NCBI RefSeq assembly: GCF_002812485.1
Contig: NZ_CP025003.1
Location: forward strand, 1,550,001-1,614,000
From: Dickeya fangzhongdai
GTDB taxonomy: Bacteria; Pseudomonadota; Gammaproteobacteria; Enterobacterales; Enterobacteriaceae
Reading direction: 5' to 3'
DNA: 64,000 nucleotides
Shown: positions 20,383 to 28,814 of the stretch, one piece after another
Layout of the letters: every line of letters begins with the position of its first letter
Numbering within the stretch: the first letter of the stretch is position 1
The notes under the pieces: generated by a model
Databases searched by the model: none
Told to the model about the DNA's origin: nothing
Seen by the model: only the letters and a program-made list of their open reading frames with translations
Position numbers and translations under genes: made by a program

Positions 20383-21885
20383 ATGAATAGAAGAGATTTC
20401 CTGGCCGGCAGTCTGGCATCGCTGGCGGTGACCTCTACGGCGTCGGCATCGCAGGAGAATAATGCGGTTGCATTTACCAATGATCTCACCCGTTACAATA
20501 TTGATTTTTCCGGAAAGAAAGATTCCACCGGGCCTTTTCAGACACTTCTTAATGATATGCTGGAACAGTCACAATCTTTATCGAATGCCCAGCAAAAGGT
20601 CAGGTTAATGTTACAGGGCGTGGTGCAGGTCTCTTCCACAATAAAAATAGATGCATCGAAAGTTTCTATTCATGGCCCACTGACAATTATTTTTACCAAA
20701 AATGGTAATTTCGATAAATATGCGGTGGTGGTTACCGGAAACCCGGACGTGGATGCCGCCTACAGTAATATCGTGGACAGTTTTTTTTCCGGCGTGCATT
20801 TTATTTCTGAAAAGAGAACGTTAGATCTGTTTTTTGCGTATAACCCGGAGAACAATTCCAACCGCAATGCGTCCTGCCTGTTGAGCATTTATTCCTGCCG
20901 TTTTACCGGGTTCAGAAAAGTCTTTTCCAACGGCGCGGGCGGCTGGGGCTGGAACTGGTTCTCCTGCGGATTCAATAACTGCGATCGCCTGTTGTATCTG
21001 ACCCGTCAGCCGGATTCCTACGAGCGCTTCACCTTCATTGGCTGTATCTGGCAAAACGGCGGGTACGCTTTTGAAATCGATAATCCGGACGGCGTGGTGT
21101 ACTGGCAGGCGGGCAGCTTTGATTACTGCGAGGGGATCGCGTTGATTAACGAAGGGCATGTGGAGATCAACGGCCACTTCGAGTACGTGAGGCGAAAGCA
21201 GCCCGCGGTGGTGCTGAGGAAAAAGAACGCTAGCTTTGTGTTCAACGGCGGGGCGATTTTTGTGCGTCAGAATCCGGAGCAACCCTACCTCATTTTCGAT
21301 CAGGCGTTTGATTACCAGACTACGCTGGCCAATGTTCGCTTTGCCACCGATGGCATCAATGTCACTTCCTGCGTGATCTCCAACCGTCCCTGCTGGAAAA
21401 ATAACCTGATCTTTACCAATCAGATGGCGGAACTGATCGCCCTGAACGACAGCGGCAGCACGCTGGTTTACCCCGGCGCGGGCGGTTGCGCCTGTCGTTA
21501 CGACCCGGCGCACATCAAAGAAGATAACGGGCGGTTTGTGAAAATCGCCGAGAGCGATAACGTGCAGGTGCAGTTTCTGATACCGATCAATGGGCACGAT
21601 CAAATCGGGCTGACCTGGCAGGCGCAAACTTCCGTCGCCGGCAAGGTGGCGATTACCAAAAAGCTTCATGGCTACGGCGAAAACGGCCCCGGACCGGTGA
21701 TGATGGACCTGACCCGCGACGGCAAGGATTACATTCAGAGCAGCGATCGATTGCAGAAGGGCAACTCGGGCACCATCTGGAAAATTCCGCGCAGCGCCTG
21801 GCTGTTGGCGCTGTCGTTCAATCTCTCCTCCGCCAGCGTCGGCGACTATCTGGATATGCGTGAACTGAAGCTGGTCAGTTGCTGA
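20383..21885 (+). CDS. Tat-exported protein, possible beta-helix polysaccharide-active protein
   Basis: A 500-residue protein with a twin-arginine signal (MNRRDFLAGSLASLAV, cleavage after ASA near residue 22). The body has short repeating beta-strand segments (for example VSIHGPLTIIFTKNG, LLSIYSCRFTGFRKVFSNGAGGWGWNWFSCGFNNCDRLLYL, FTFIGCIWQNGGYAFEID), which looks like a right-handed beta-helix of the pectin-lyase type. No catalytic motif is assigned. Divergent from a Wzy-like polymerase, so a role in trimming or binding a surface polysaccharide is plausible. Function unknown; the fold is inferred. Confidence 0.65.
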   Translation: MNRRDFLAGSLASLAVTSTASASQENNAVAFTNDLTRYNIDFSGKKDSTGPFQTLLNDMLEQSQSLSNAQQKVRLMLQGVVQVSSTIKIDASKVSIHGPLTIIFTKNGNFDKYAVVVTGNPDVDAAYSNIVDSFFSGVHFISEKRTLDLFFAYNPENNSNRNASCLLSIYSCRFTGFRKVFSNGAGGWGWNWFSCGFNNCDRLLYLTRQPDSYERFTFIGCIWQNGGYAFEIDNPDGVVYWQAGSFDYCEGIALINEGHVEINGHFEYVRRKQPAVVLRKKNASFVFNGGAIFVRQNPEQPYLIFDQAFDYQTTLANVRFATDGINVTSCVISNRPCWKNNLIFTNQMAELIALNDSGSTLVYPGAGGCACRYDPAHIKEDNGRFVKIAESDNVQVQFLIPINGHDQIGLTWQAQTSVAGKVAITKKLHGYGENGPGPVMMDLTRDGKDYIQSSDRLQKGNSGTIWKIPRSAWLLALSFNLSSASVGDYLDMRELKLVSC

Positions 21886-22036
21886 TCGCCGGGCGGAGTG
21901 TAAGGAATGCGATCGTTTTACGAAAGTGGTTCGTAATCAGTATAAATGACTGTAAATAAGAGGATTTTTAAGAATCAGCGACTTGTTGCCTGCCGGCCGG
22001 TTTCTTATGATGCACCCGTTGAAACTGAGGTGAATC

Positions 22037-22204
22037 ATGAAAAACGTAGTCAAAATGGTCGGTTTACTGGCATTGATCGCCACCCTGAGCGGTTGTATTT
22101 TCCCTCCCCCGTGGGGCGGTCCGGGCGGCGGTCATGGCGGCCCCGGCGGCGGTGGGCCGGGCGGATTCCATTACCAGCCCGCCAACGGACCGGGTCATCC
22201 CTGA
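22037..22204 (+). CDS. Small Gly/Pro-rich lipoprotein
   Basis: A 55-residue protein: a lipoprotein signal peptide (MKNVVKMVGLLALIATLSGC, Cys 20 as the lipid site), then IFPPPWGG and a Gly/Pro/His tail ending in GPGHP. GAGGTG lies 6 bases before the ATG. It is followed by a 10-bp GC hairpin. No enzymatic motif; envelope location is inferred from the lipobox. Short genes of this kind occur in enterobacteria, but I cannot name a family. Confidence 0.72.
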   Translation: MKNVVKMVGLLALIATLSGCIFPPPWGGPGGGHGGPGGGGPGGFHYQPANGPGHP

Positions 22205-22212
22205 TGCGTAAC

Positions 22213-22254
22213 GCGGCCGGCCTTCCCCCCTGTGGGCCGGCCGCATTGCTTTTG
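22213..22254 (+). terminator. Probable terminator after the small lipoprotein gene
   Basis: A perfect 10-bp stem GCGGCCGGCC (22213-22222) and GGCCGGCCGC (22235-22244) with a 12-base loop, followed by ATTGCTTTTG. The tail is only partly T-rich. From here to 22585 I see no gene or other clear element. Confidence 0.65.
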
Positions 22255-22585
22255 CTGACCGGCGTTGGTTTTTCACCTCGCCATTTTCTCATTCCCGCGT
22301 GCTTTCCCCCTGACGTTCTTTTCCTCTGAACGCGATCCCCCAACCGTTTTTCATGCTGATAACGGCCTTTATCCCTCAGTGTTAAGCCAGAATTCAATAC
22401 GATGCAGCAGGGCTATTTTGCCTGCCGGGCAGTGTCTGAACGCCTCGCTTGTCTGTAACGCACGGGTTTACTCGCTGCGCCAGTTACGCCTGCCGGGATA
22501 GGTTCTTAATAAAAACCATATCTTACTGAAGTGATTTGAGCTGGAATTTGGAATAATGACTGCAAGTTCCCCGTCATAAGGATTA

Positions 22586-22773
22586 TATACCCTGAATAAT
22601 TGGGGTTGCAGGAGGCGGCGATACGGTGAATCCCCAGCCGTTTGCTCAGGCGAGTGGCTGGGGACGTGACAAATCGATGTAAGCCGATTTGAACGCTGTC
22701 GGTAGCCGCCCCGCAAGGGCGAATGGGCCGAGACGCAGCCAACGTACTTGCGGTTTGAAGTGTGACGGATATA
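22586..22773. repeat. Long ERIC element (188 bp) with internal insert
   Basis: ERIC ends (TATACCCTGAATAATT and GACGGATATA) with the core diverged (GTGAATCCCCAGCC) and about 60 extra bases in the right half (GTAAGCCGATTTGAACGCTG and GCCCCGCAAGGGCGA). The same insert occurs, inverted, in the element at 28151. It ends directly at the diguanylate cyclase Shine-Dalgarno. Confidence 0.9.
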
Positions 22774-22787
22774 AGAAGGAGAGTGGA

Positions 22788-23852
22788 ATGTATTCAACAC
22801 TCGTTGCGGCACCGGCTGACGGTGATCGTCGTCGCTCCGGTCTGGCGTTTGCCAGACGCGTCTATATCCCCCGAATGATTGGTCTGGGGCTGGGCTTTTT
22901 TTATGTCGCCGCGGTGCTGTATGACCAGACAGAGCCTGTGTGGGTCTGGGGGATATTGTTTTTTAACGGTTTTCTTTGGCCGCATCTTGCGCTGTTGCTG
23001 GCGCGGCGCGCCCGCGATCCGATGCGGTTCGAGTATGGCAATCTGCGGTTTGACGCCTGGCTGGGCGGTGTCTGGATTGGCATGATGGGGCTGAATTCAC
23101 TGCCGTCGGTGCTGATCATGTCGATGATGGGCATGAACAATATCGCGGCCGGCGGTTTGCGGCTGTTTTTGCAAGGGCTGGTTGTGCAACTGACCGGCGC
23201 GCTGGCTGTTATCTGGCTGGCAGGCCGAACGATCGCCTTTGCCACCACGCCTGTGCAGATCTATTTCTGCCTGCCGATGCTATTCATCTATCCCATATCG
23301 GTAGGGCTGGTCACCTATCGCACCGCGATCAAACTGGCGGAGCACAAGCGTCAACTGCGGGAAATCAGTATCCACGACGGTATGACCCGGTTGTACAACC
23401 GGCATTACTGGGAGCAGTTGTTGAAAAATGAGTTTGAACTGTGTTTGCGCCACCAGCAGGTGGCGACGCTGGCGTTGCTGGATATCGATCATTTCAAGCG
23501 CATCAACGACAGCTTCGGGCACCACGTGGGCGATGATGTGATTCTCTTGCTGAGCGGCGGCATCAAATCAACCTTGCGGCAATTCGACATTACCGGCCGT
23601 TTTGGCGGCGACGAATTCGGCGTGGTGCTGCCGCAGACGCCGGCTGTCGAGGCGGAGCGTATCGTCCAGCGGTTGCGCGAGTATCTGGACAGCGTGCAAC
23701 TGCATCAGGCGCCGACGCTGCGGGTGGGAATCAGCGTTGGGCTGGTGCAGTTTCACCCCGGTCTGGAGGACTATCAGGTCTGGCTGAAAGCTGCGGATAC
23801 CGCGTTGTATCAGGCCAAAGACAACGGTCGCGGTTGCACGGTCTGCGTCTGA
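22788..23852 (+). CDS. MASE2-GGDEF diguanylate cyclase, AdrA/DgcC-like
   Basis: Synthesises cyclic di-GMP from two GTP. The 354-residue protein starts with a MASE2 membrane sensor domain (RRSGLAFARRVYIPRMIGL, then about five hydrophobic segments to residue ~190), followed by a GGDEF domain with DGMTRLYNRHYWE, LLDIDHFKRINDSFGHHVGDD and the intact active site RFGGDEFGVV. The arrangement and several stretches match E. coli DgcC (AdrA). The ATG at 22788 has AAGAAGGAGAG upstream; the longer frame runs into the ERIC element. An inhibitory RxxD site is not evident. No cellulose or curli genes are adjacent. Confidence 0.93.
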   Translation: MYSTLVAAPADGDRRRSGLAFARRVYIPRMIGLGLGFFYVAAVLYDQTEPVWVWGILFFNGFLWPHLALLLARRARDPMRFEYGNLRFDAWLGGVWIGMMGLNSLPSVLIMSMMGMNNIAAGGLRLFLQGLVVQLTGALAVIWLAGRTIAFATTPVQIYFCLPMLFIYPISVGLVTYRTAIKLAEHKRQLREISIHDGMTRLYNRHYWEQLLKNEFELCLRHQQVATLALLDIDHFKRINDSFGHHVGDDVILLLSGGIKSTLRQFDITGRFGGDEFGVVLPQTPAVEAERIVQRLREYLDSVQLHQAPTLRVGISVGLVQFHPGLEDYQVWLKAADTALYQAKDNGRGCTVCV

Positions 23853-23864
23853 ACGGTTTAGCCG

Positions 23865-24761
23865 CTAAAGCGGCGTGAACAACGCCGGGTTGACCGCCTG
23901 GCATCGCGCTTTTTCCAGATGCGTACGCATGAAATCGGCGGCGCTCAGCCGATCGCCTTGCTCCAGATAGCGAATGATTTGCAGATGTTCTTCCGCCTGA
24001 TGTTTTCGCTGTGGGCGAAACCTCTCCTTGCGGTACTCCACCAGCCGCCGCAGCCGGGCCAGATGACGGACGGTTTGCAGCAGAAAACGATTGCCGGAAC
24101 AGACGGCCAGCGTGTCATGAAATCCGGAACTGGTATCAAACATCTCCATCGCCGTCATGGTCAGGTAACCGTCTTCGGCCAGGTGTTCCTGCTGCTTCCG
24201 GCAGTGCGCCAGCACCTGCGGGTCAATATGAAACGTCGCCGACAGCAGTCCGGCTGGCTCGATAATGGCGCGCAGCGCGTAGCTTTCCTCATAAGCTTCT
24301 ACCGAATCGATCAGCGGCAGCGTGCGCCAGCCCTGACCAGCCATGTGCTCCAGCCAGCCTTCCTGCTGACAGCGCAGCAATACTTTGCGTAGCACCGGGC
24401 GGGTAACGCTGAATTCGAGCATCAGCTCCATTTCTGAAAATTGTTCCGGCAACTGGCGGGTAATGCGGCGTTCCGCTAACTGGCGATAGAGCGGGTCTTC
24501 CGCCTGCTCCAGCACTTCGGCGACCAGATTGCCCAATTGCGAGGCGTGTTGCGCCAGAAAAAAACCGCGATTGCGGTCATAGGTCACCATGCCTTTGTCC
24601 ATCAGGTACTGCATCGCCTGTTTTACCGGCGTGCGCGACGTGTTGAGCGCCTGCGCCAGCGCCGACTCGACCAGATGATGGCCCACCGCGAGTTGCTCGC
24701 GTCTGACATAACTGATGACATCGCGCACGATGCGCGCCTGCAAAGGGGTGAGGGTCGTCAT
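23865..24761 (-). CDS. GntR-family transcription regulator with FCD-type C-terminal domain
   Basis: A 298-residue regulator. Residues ~5-70 form the GntR winged helix (LVESALAQALNTSRTPVKQAMQYLMDKGMVTYDRNRGFF); residues ~85-150 look like a second winged-helix-like segment; the C-terminal part (EESYALRAIIEPAGLLSATF, FHDTLAVCSGNRFLLQTV) is FCD-like and should bind a small carboxylic ligand. It is divergent from the gene at 24991 across 229 bases, so regulation of that gene and the SDR gene is plausible. Convergent with the cyclase. Confidence 0.88.
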   Translation of the reverse strand: MTTLTPLQARIVRDVISYVRREQLAVGHHLVESALAQALNTSRTPVKQAMQYLMDKGMVTYDRNRGFFLAQHASQLGNLVAEVLEQAEDPLYRQLAERRITRQLPEQFSEMELMLEFSVTRPVLRKVLLRCQQEGWLEHMAGQGWRTLPLIDSVEAYEESYALRAIIEPAGLLSATFHIDPQVLAHCRKQQEHLAEDGYLTMTAMEMFDTSSGFHDTLAVCSGNRFLLQTVRHLARLRRLVEYRKERFRPQRKHQAEEHLQIIRYLEQGDRLSAADFMRTHLEKARCQAVNPALFTPL

Positions 24762-24990
24762 GATTCCTTGCCAGCCAGAATAAATAACCGCTGATTATAC
24801 CTGTTACCGACCGGGCTGGCAGTGCTGCCGGCCAATTGTTCTTTATTTTACTAAAAGTCACTTCGGGTGTTAATCCGGTTGATCTGTTGGCATAAGAAGC
24901 GGGGATGCCATTTCATAGATTGTATTTTTTAATAATAAAATGCAATATGAGTAAATCCTGAACATCCAGCGAAATACGAAGAGACTGTCA

Positions 24991-25452
24991 GTGGCGCCAT
25001 CAGCACACCCCTTACTGATTACCGGTCATCCTTTTGAATGGCTGACGATCCCCGGCCTGGGCCGGATTGCCTGTACTTTCATTCGCCATCAGCCCTCGTT
25101 GATGCTGGTGTCGGCGAGCGCCCTGTCGCAATCCGGGTTGCTGGAGGATGCGGTAAGCCTGCCTGCGTGGGAAACGGTCCGCATTTTTGGCGCAGCGGCG
25201 CTGTCGCGATACATCGGAGAAAATGCGCAGCACAGTCAACTGGTGGTGATCGACAGCCTGTCAGGCGGATCCTCCTGCGCGTTGGGGTTTGCCATACTCG
25301 ACCGGCAAGGGTGGCAGCGTCATATCGCCGCATCGACCGAACAGGTTATCAGGCAGGCGGTGTTGCAGCCCGACACGATCGCCTGCGATTATCTTCCCAC
25401 CAGCGTGAACGCGGCGTTTTCGTTGGTTCACCGCTATCCGCCGCACGGTTGA
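24991..25452 (+). CDS. Hypothetical protein divergent from the GntR regulator
   Basis: A 153-residue soluble protein starting at GTG. I recognise no family. Visible features are LITGHPFEWLTIPGLGRIACTFIRHQPSLMLVSASALSQSG at the N-terminus and IDSLSGGSSCALGFAILDRQG in the middle; no signal peptide or membrane segment. Codon usage resembles its neighbours, which supports a real gene. The start lacks a strong Shine-Dalgarno. Because it is divergent from a GntR regulator it may be its target. Confidence 0.55.
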   Translation: MAPSAHPLLITGHPFEWLTIPGLGRIACTFIRHQPSLMLVSASALSQSGLLEDAVSLPAWETVRIFGAAALSRYIGENAQHSQLVVIDSLSGGSSCALGFAILDRQGWQRHIAASTEQVIRQAVLQPDTIACDYLPTSVNAAFSLVHRYPPHG

Positions 25453-25602
25453 GCGGCAGACTGTCTGTGTCGGCATTACTGTCGGTAAAAATGGAATAAT
25501 CATATCCATTTATCCACCTTTATCTCATGCCGCTATCCGGGCAGGATCTGCCACGCAGGCGATGGCCGCTTCGCCGTGTTAACGTCGCGGCGAACCCGAT
25601 CG

Positions 25603-25653
25603 TTTTCATCCCGGAACAATTTTCATTCCGGAGTCATTTTCATCCCGGAATAA
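25603..25653. repeat. Three tandem 17-bp iterons upstream of the SDR gene
   Basis: Three consecutive 17-bp units starting at 25603, 25620 and 25637, each beginning TTTTCATYCCGGAR (TTTTCATCCCGGAA, TTTTCATTCCGGAG, TTTTCATCCCGGAA). The last unit ends one base before the ACAGGAGA ribosome site of the SDR gene. Exact 17-bp spacing suggests an operator array or a tandem expansion. Confidence 0.85.
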
Positions 25654-25664
25654 CAGGAGACCGT

Positions 25665-26426
25665 ATGCAGCAGCACAACACACAAGACAGCGTACAGAAT
25701 GCCCGCGTGGCGATTGTCACCGGTGCGTCGCGGGGCATCGGCAGGGCGATTGCGCTGAAACTGGCGCAGCAGGGATGGCGGGTGGTGGTGAATTATGCCC
25801 GGCAGCAGCAACAGGCGAGCGACGTGGTGAGCCGGATTCGCGCGGACGGCGGCGTCGCGCTGGCGATTCAGGCGCAGGTGGACGCGCCCGAGCAGGTGGC
25901 GGCGCTGTTTCAGCAGACGAAAGCGCAATTCGGGCGTATCGACGCCGTGATCAACAGCGCCGGGGTGATGGCGAACACGTCGATTGCCGATGGCGATCTG
26001 GCGCAGTTCGACAACATGATGGCGACCAATCTGCGCGGTGCATTCATTGTGCTGGGCGAAGCGGCCCGGCAGGTGGAAAACGGCGGACGGATTATTGCGC
26101 TGTCCACCAGCGTGATCGCCCGGTCGCTGCCCGGTTATGGCCCCTATATCGCTTCCAAAGCCGGAGTCGAGGGGCTGGTGCGGGTGCTGGCGAACGAACT
26201 GCGCGGCCGCGAGGTAACGGTAAACGCCGTAGCGCCGGGGCCGGTGGCGACCGAACTGTTTTTTAACGGTAAGACCGATGCGCAGGTGGCCGCCATTACC
26301 GCCATGACGCCGCTGGAAAGGCTGGGTGAGCCGGACGATATCGCCAACGTGGTGGCTTTTCTGGTCGGGCCGGAAGGGGGCTGGATCAATGGTCAGGTGG
26401 TCCGCAGCAACGGCGGGTTTGCGTAA
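25665..26426 (+). CDS. SDR-family NAD(P)-dependent oxidoreductase
   Basis: A classical short-chain dehydrogenase of 253 residues. VTGASRGIGRAIALKLA binds the cofactor, NSAGVMA is the structural motif, the catalytic Ser lies in LSTSVIA and the YxxxK pair in YIASKAG; GEPDDIANVVAFLVGPEGGWINGQV is the usual C-terminal segment. This resembles FabG/3-oxoacyl reductase-like enzymes of unknown substrate. The ATG at 25665 follows ACAGGAGA. Three 17-bp repeats lie just upstream. Confidence 0.9.
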   Translation: MQQHNTQDSVQNARVAIVTGASRGIGRAIALKLAQQGWRVVVNYARQQQQASDVVSRIRADGGVALAIQAQVDAPEQVAALFQQTKAQFGRIDAVINSAGVMANTSIADGDLAQFDNMMATNLRGAFIVLGEAARQVENGGRIIALSTSVIARSLPGYGPYIASKAGVEGLVRVLANELRGREVTVNAVAPGPVATELFFNGKTDAQVAAITAMTPLERLGEPDDIANVVAFLVGPEGGWINGQVVRSNGGFA

Positions 26427-26475
26427 TGGGGGATGACGTACCGGGGAACGCCGTTTTCCCCGGTGTCGGCGTATG

Positions 26476-27426
26476 CTAACTGGCGATGCGATGCAGCGTG
26501 TCGGATGAGGCGCTGTGCCCCAGAGTGAGCCTGATCTGGGCGTTGATGTCGTCGAGCAACTGATAACGGCGCTGGTACTGGGCTCGTTTTCGGCTTGGCA
26601 ATTCATCCAGCGTTTTGCGTGTAATGATCTGCGGAAGTTGGTACAACCCCGTCGCGTTTCTGTCTGCGTTGATTGACTGCCAGAACTCGCTGTAACTGGA
26701 AAACCGCACCTTATTTTTACGGTAGCAGTAGCGCAGGCACTGATAAACATGGTTTTCATCGCCTACCGCCAGAATGCGATGAATGCCGGTGAGACCGGCG
26801 AGGGTCAGCAGGCACTCCAGCAACAGGCGTTTGGGAAACAGCCCAAAGCAGGCTTTCGATGCGTCTTTGGTCAGTTCACGGGTCTGGTCGCGGCCTTTTC
26901 CCTGCAAACCGCCAATCATGATGGCGAGCTGATTCTGGTCGCGCATTACCGAGAATGTCAGTGACGCCAGCACCACATCGTTGAAACGGATGCGCAGCGT
27001 AGCCTCGCCCTCTTTGTCGTAGCGTGAGGTGCTGCAAATCAGTGAAAAACTTTCGCCGTTCTTGCCGGAAAAACGCGCCAGACAATAATCATCCAGACTG
27101 AGAAACGCCTGCTTCAGAAACGGGTTAGCCAACTGATCCACGAAAGTGTAATGGGTACAGATGGCGTCGGCGCGCTCGGCGGCATGCAGCGTGGCGGACA
27201 GATAAGGGCGGTGAATCTTGGTCGGCAGCATCGGCCGGATTTTCACCGCTTTTTGCATGGCGGGAATCTCAATAATATTCTTCAGATAACGTAAGGTAAT
27301 TGACGGCATTAATAATGAGCGTAATAAAAATTTGGCTTTTATATCGGTCTTACGCCAGATTTTTTCAGAGAAAAAATTACCCTTTAATAATTGATAGAAA
27401 AGCGACAGCGACGATGATTTTTCCAT
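26476..27426 (-). CDS. VirK/YbjX family protein (DUF535)
   Basis: A 316-residue protein of the VirK/YbjX family. Markers include LSLDDYCLARFSGKNGESFSLICSTSRYDKEGEATLRIRF, FSVMRDQNQLAIMIGGLQG and the YRKNKVRFSSYSEFW stretch. Family members are linked to virulence, antimicrobial-peptide resistance or PhoPQ control in other enterobacteria; the biochemical role is unknown. GGGGAA precedes the start. I found no convincing PhoP box upstream. Convergent with the SDR gene. Confidence 0.85.
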   Translation of the reverse strand: MEKSSSLSLFYQLLKGNFFSEKIWRKTDIKAKFLLRSLLMPSITLRYLKNIIEIPAMQKAVKIRPMLPTKIHRPYLSATLHAAERADAICTHYTFVDQLANPFLKQAFLSLDDYCLARFSGKNGESFSLICSTSRYDKEGEATLRIRFNDVVLASLTFSVMRDQNQLAIMIGGLQGKGRDQTRELTKDASKACFGLFPKRLLLECLLTLAGLTGIHRILAVGDENHVYQCLRYCYRKNKVRFSSYSEFWQSINADRNATGLYQLPQIITRKTLDELPSRKRAQYQRRYQLLDDINAQIRLTLGHSASSDTLHRIAS

Positions 27427-27871
27427 TTTAATTCCCCGTGAGATAGTGCTGTAAAAATAATCACAGGGGAGCGTATGCCCGGTACTGATGTATTACCGTA
27501 AAACGCAAGCTCGGAAACCCTGCCACGCAGAAAGACAAGGTGATTTTTATCTTTTACCTCGCACTTTCTGTTGCTGGGGATTATAAAGAGGACAAAGAAA
27601 AGAAAAATCAGAACCCATATGTTGTTGAGCATTGATTTAGTGAAAATAACAAATACCGATTTATCGCGGGTTTGTTTGGGTTTGATTTAAACTTAATGAT
27701 CGGGAGCAACGTATAATAGGTAGATCGTGCGGAGTGGGGCTGTATTTTATCTGCCACAGTGAAAGGGGTTAAACAGTGTGCAGCCAGTCAGCTGCGTCAG
27801 TAAACAGGCCGGCAGATCCGCCCGCCGGCCCTATTGCTAATTAATCCGACTGTTTTCTTTTCAGTCAGTGG
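27427..27871. other. 445-base intergenic region, AT-rich
   Basis: No convincing gene. A small - strand open frame (27384-27632) overlaps the virK start and has no supporting feature. The region should hold the virK promoter. A GGCCGGC/GCCGGCC stem lies at 27807-27830, downstream of the DUF1471 gene, and may be its terminator, although no T tract is evident on the - strand. Confidence 0.4.
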
Positions 27872-28132
27872 CTATTTATAGACAATGGCGCTGGAGCGAA
27901 CCAGATCGTCGTTATCCATAGAAATAATCACAAAATATTTTCCGCCCAGGGTATCTGCGGCTTGTGATAATTCGCGGGTCGCGTCCATTGGGGAATCCGT
28001 GTTGTTTGAGGTGATTACCCCAATTTGCTGATAGCTATCTGCCTGTTCACGGTTTATTTCCTGTGCGGCCAGCGTGTTGAATGAGGCCAGTGCAATAGCG
28101 CCTGCCGCGATGCTTTTGATCATAATGTTCAT
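27872..28132 (-). CDS. DUF1471 (YhcN/BhsA/McbA) periplasmic protein
   Basis: An 86-residue exported protein. It has a signal peptide (MNIMIKSIAAGAIALASFNTLA, cleavage about residue 23) and the small DUF1471 alpha/beta fold: IGVITSNNTDSPMDATRELSQAADTLGGKYFVIISM and the typical C-terminal SSAIVYK. Family members (BhsA, YhcN, McbA) affect stress, copper, acid or biofilm responses. The ATG at 28132 is chosen because GGAG lies 9 bases upstream; longer starts run into the leader. An ERIC element lies just upstream of the Shine-Dalgarno. Confidence 0.85.
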   Translation of the reverse strand: MNIMIKSIAAGAIALASFNTLAAQEINREQADSYQQIGVITSNNTDSPMDATRELSQAADTLGGKYFVIISMDNDDLVRSSAIVYK

Positions 28133-28150
28133 TATAGCTAACTCCATCTT

Positions 28151-28351
28151 TATACCCGTCACACTTCAAGTTGCAGGTGTGTTGGCTGCGTTATTCGGCC
28201 CATTTCATGGGCCTCGCCCCTTCGGGGCCACTGCCAGCAGCGTTCAAATCGGCTTACGCCAATTGTCGCTCACCCCAGTCACTTACTTGAGTAAGCTTCT
28301 GGGGATTCACTTGGTTGCCGCCGTCCTGCAACTCGAATTATTTTGGGTATA
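28151..28351. repeat. Long ERIC element (201 bp) with internal insert
   Basis: Inverted orientation: starts TATACCCGTCACACTTC and ends TTATTTTGGGTATA, with the ERIC core (CTCACCCCAGTCACTTACTT). About 70 extra bases (28187-28260) contain GGGGCC/GGCCCC and CAGCAGCGTTCAAATCGGCT, the same insert as in the element at 22586. It forms most of the upstream region of the DUF1471 gene. Confidence 0.92.
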
Positions 28352-28729
28352 GTTAAGGTATTTATATTTATCCCAACAGAATAAGTGCCGTGGAAAAAAT
28401 CGAGATGACTGTTTCTCTGTTGAGTGTGATTATCATAGACGCCGGGAACGGGTAATTTTGTCAATTGATGCCATTTAAATTTCACTGTTGTTAATGATCA
28501 GCGGAAATAATATTTCGATGTTATCAAGTGAATTTTTAATTGATTGATTATCATTGGTAAATTAAATGACAAGATAAATGTGAGCGGTATTGTTCCATAA
28601 TAATGAAAACTGAATTTGAAAACCGCAGCTGATTTCCCATCCCGATGTAGCGTAACTGCGGGTTTACCCCTGAAAAGTGTAATGGTTTAGTAATGCTGTT
28701 GTTGCGAATGTGTCTTGTTTTCACTTTTT

Positions 28730-28748
28730 CGTAATGATAATAATTATT
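28730..28748. promoter_or_regulatory. Fur box upstream of hmuS
   Basis: The 19 bases around TGATAATAATTAT match the Fur consensus palindrome at 15 of 19 positions by eye. It lies about 67 bases before the hmuS ATG, inside an AT-rich promoter region, and predicts iron repression of the haem operon. Confidence 0.75.
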
Positions 28749-28814
28749 ATTAACTTTTGTGGCACACATCAATACCGCAGCCAGCGGACGGCGCTGTCGA
28801 GGGAGTTTTGGCAC

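Noticed and set aside
27384..27632. 82-codon - strand open frame with a hydrophobic start
   Set aside because: Overlaps the virK start, no Shine-Dalgarno and no family resemblance.
27669..27690. GGTTTG repeats resembling a PhoP box before virK
   Set aside because: Half-sites are 10 rather than 11 bases apart and face the wrong strand for virK.
28546..28564. Second Fur-like site (GATTATCATTGG) upstream of hmuS
   Set aside because: Only about 11 of 19 positions match the consensus by eye, much weaker than the site at 28730.
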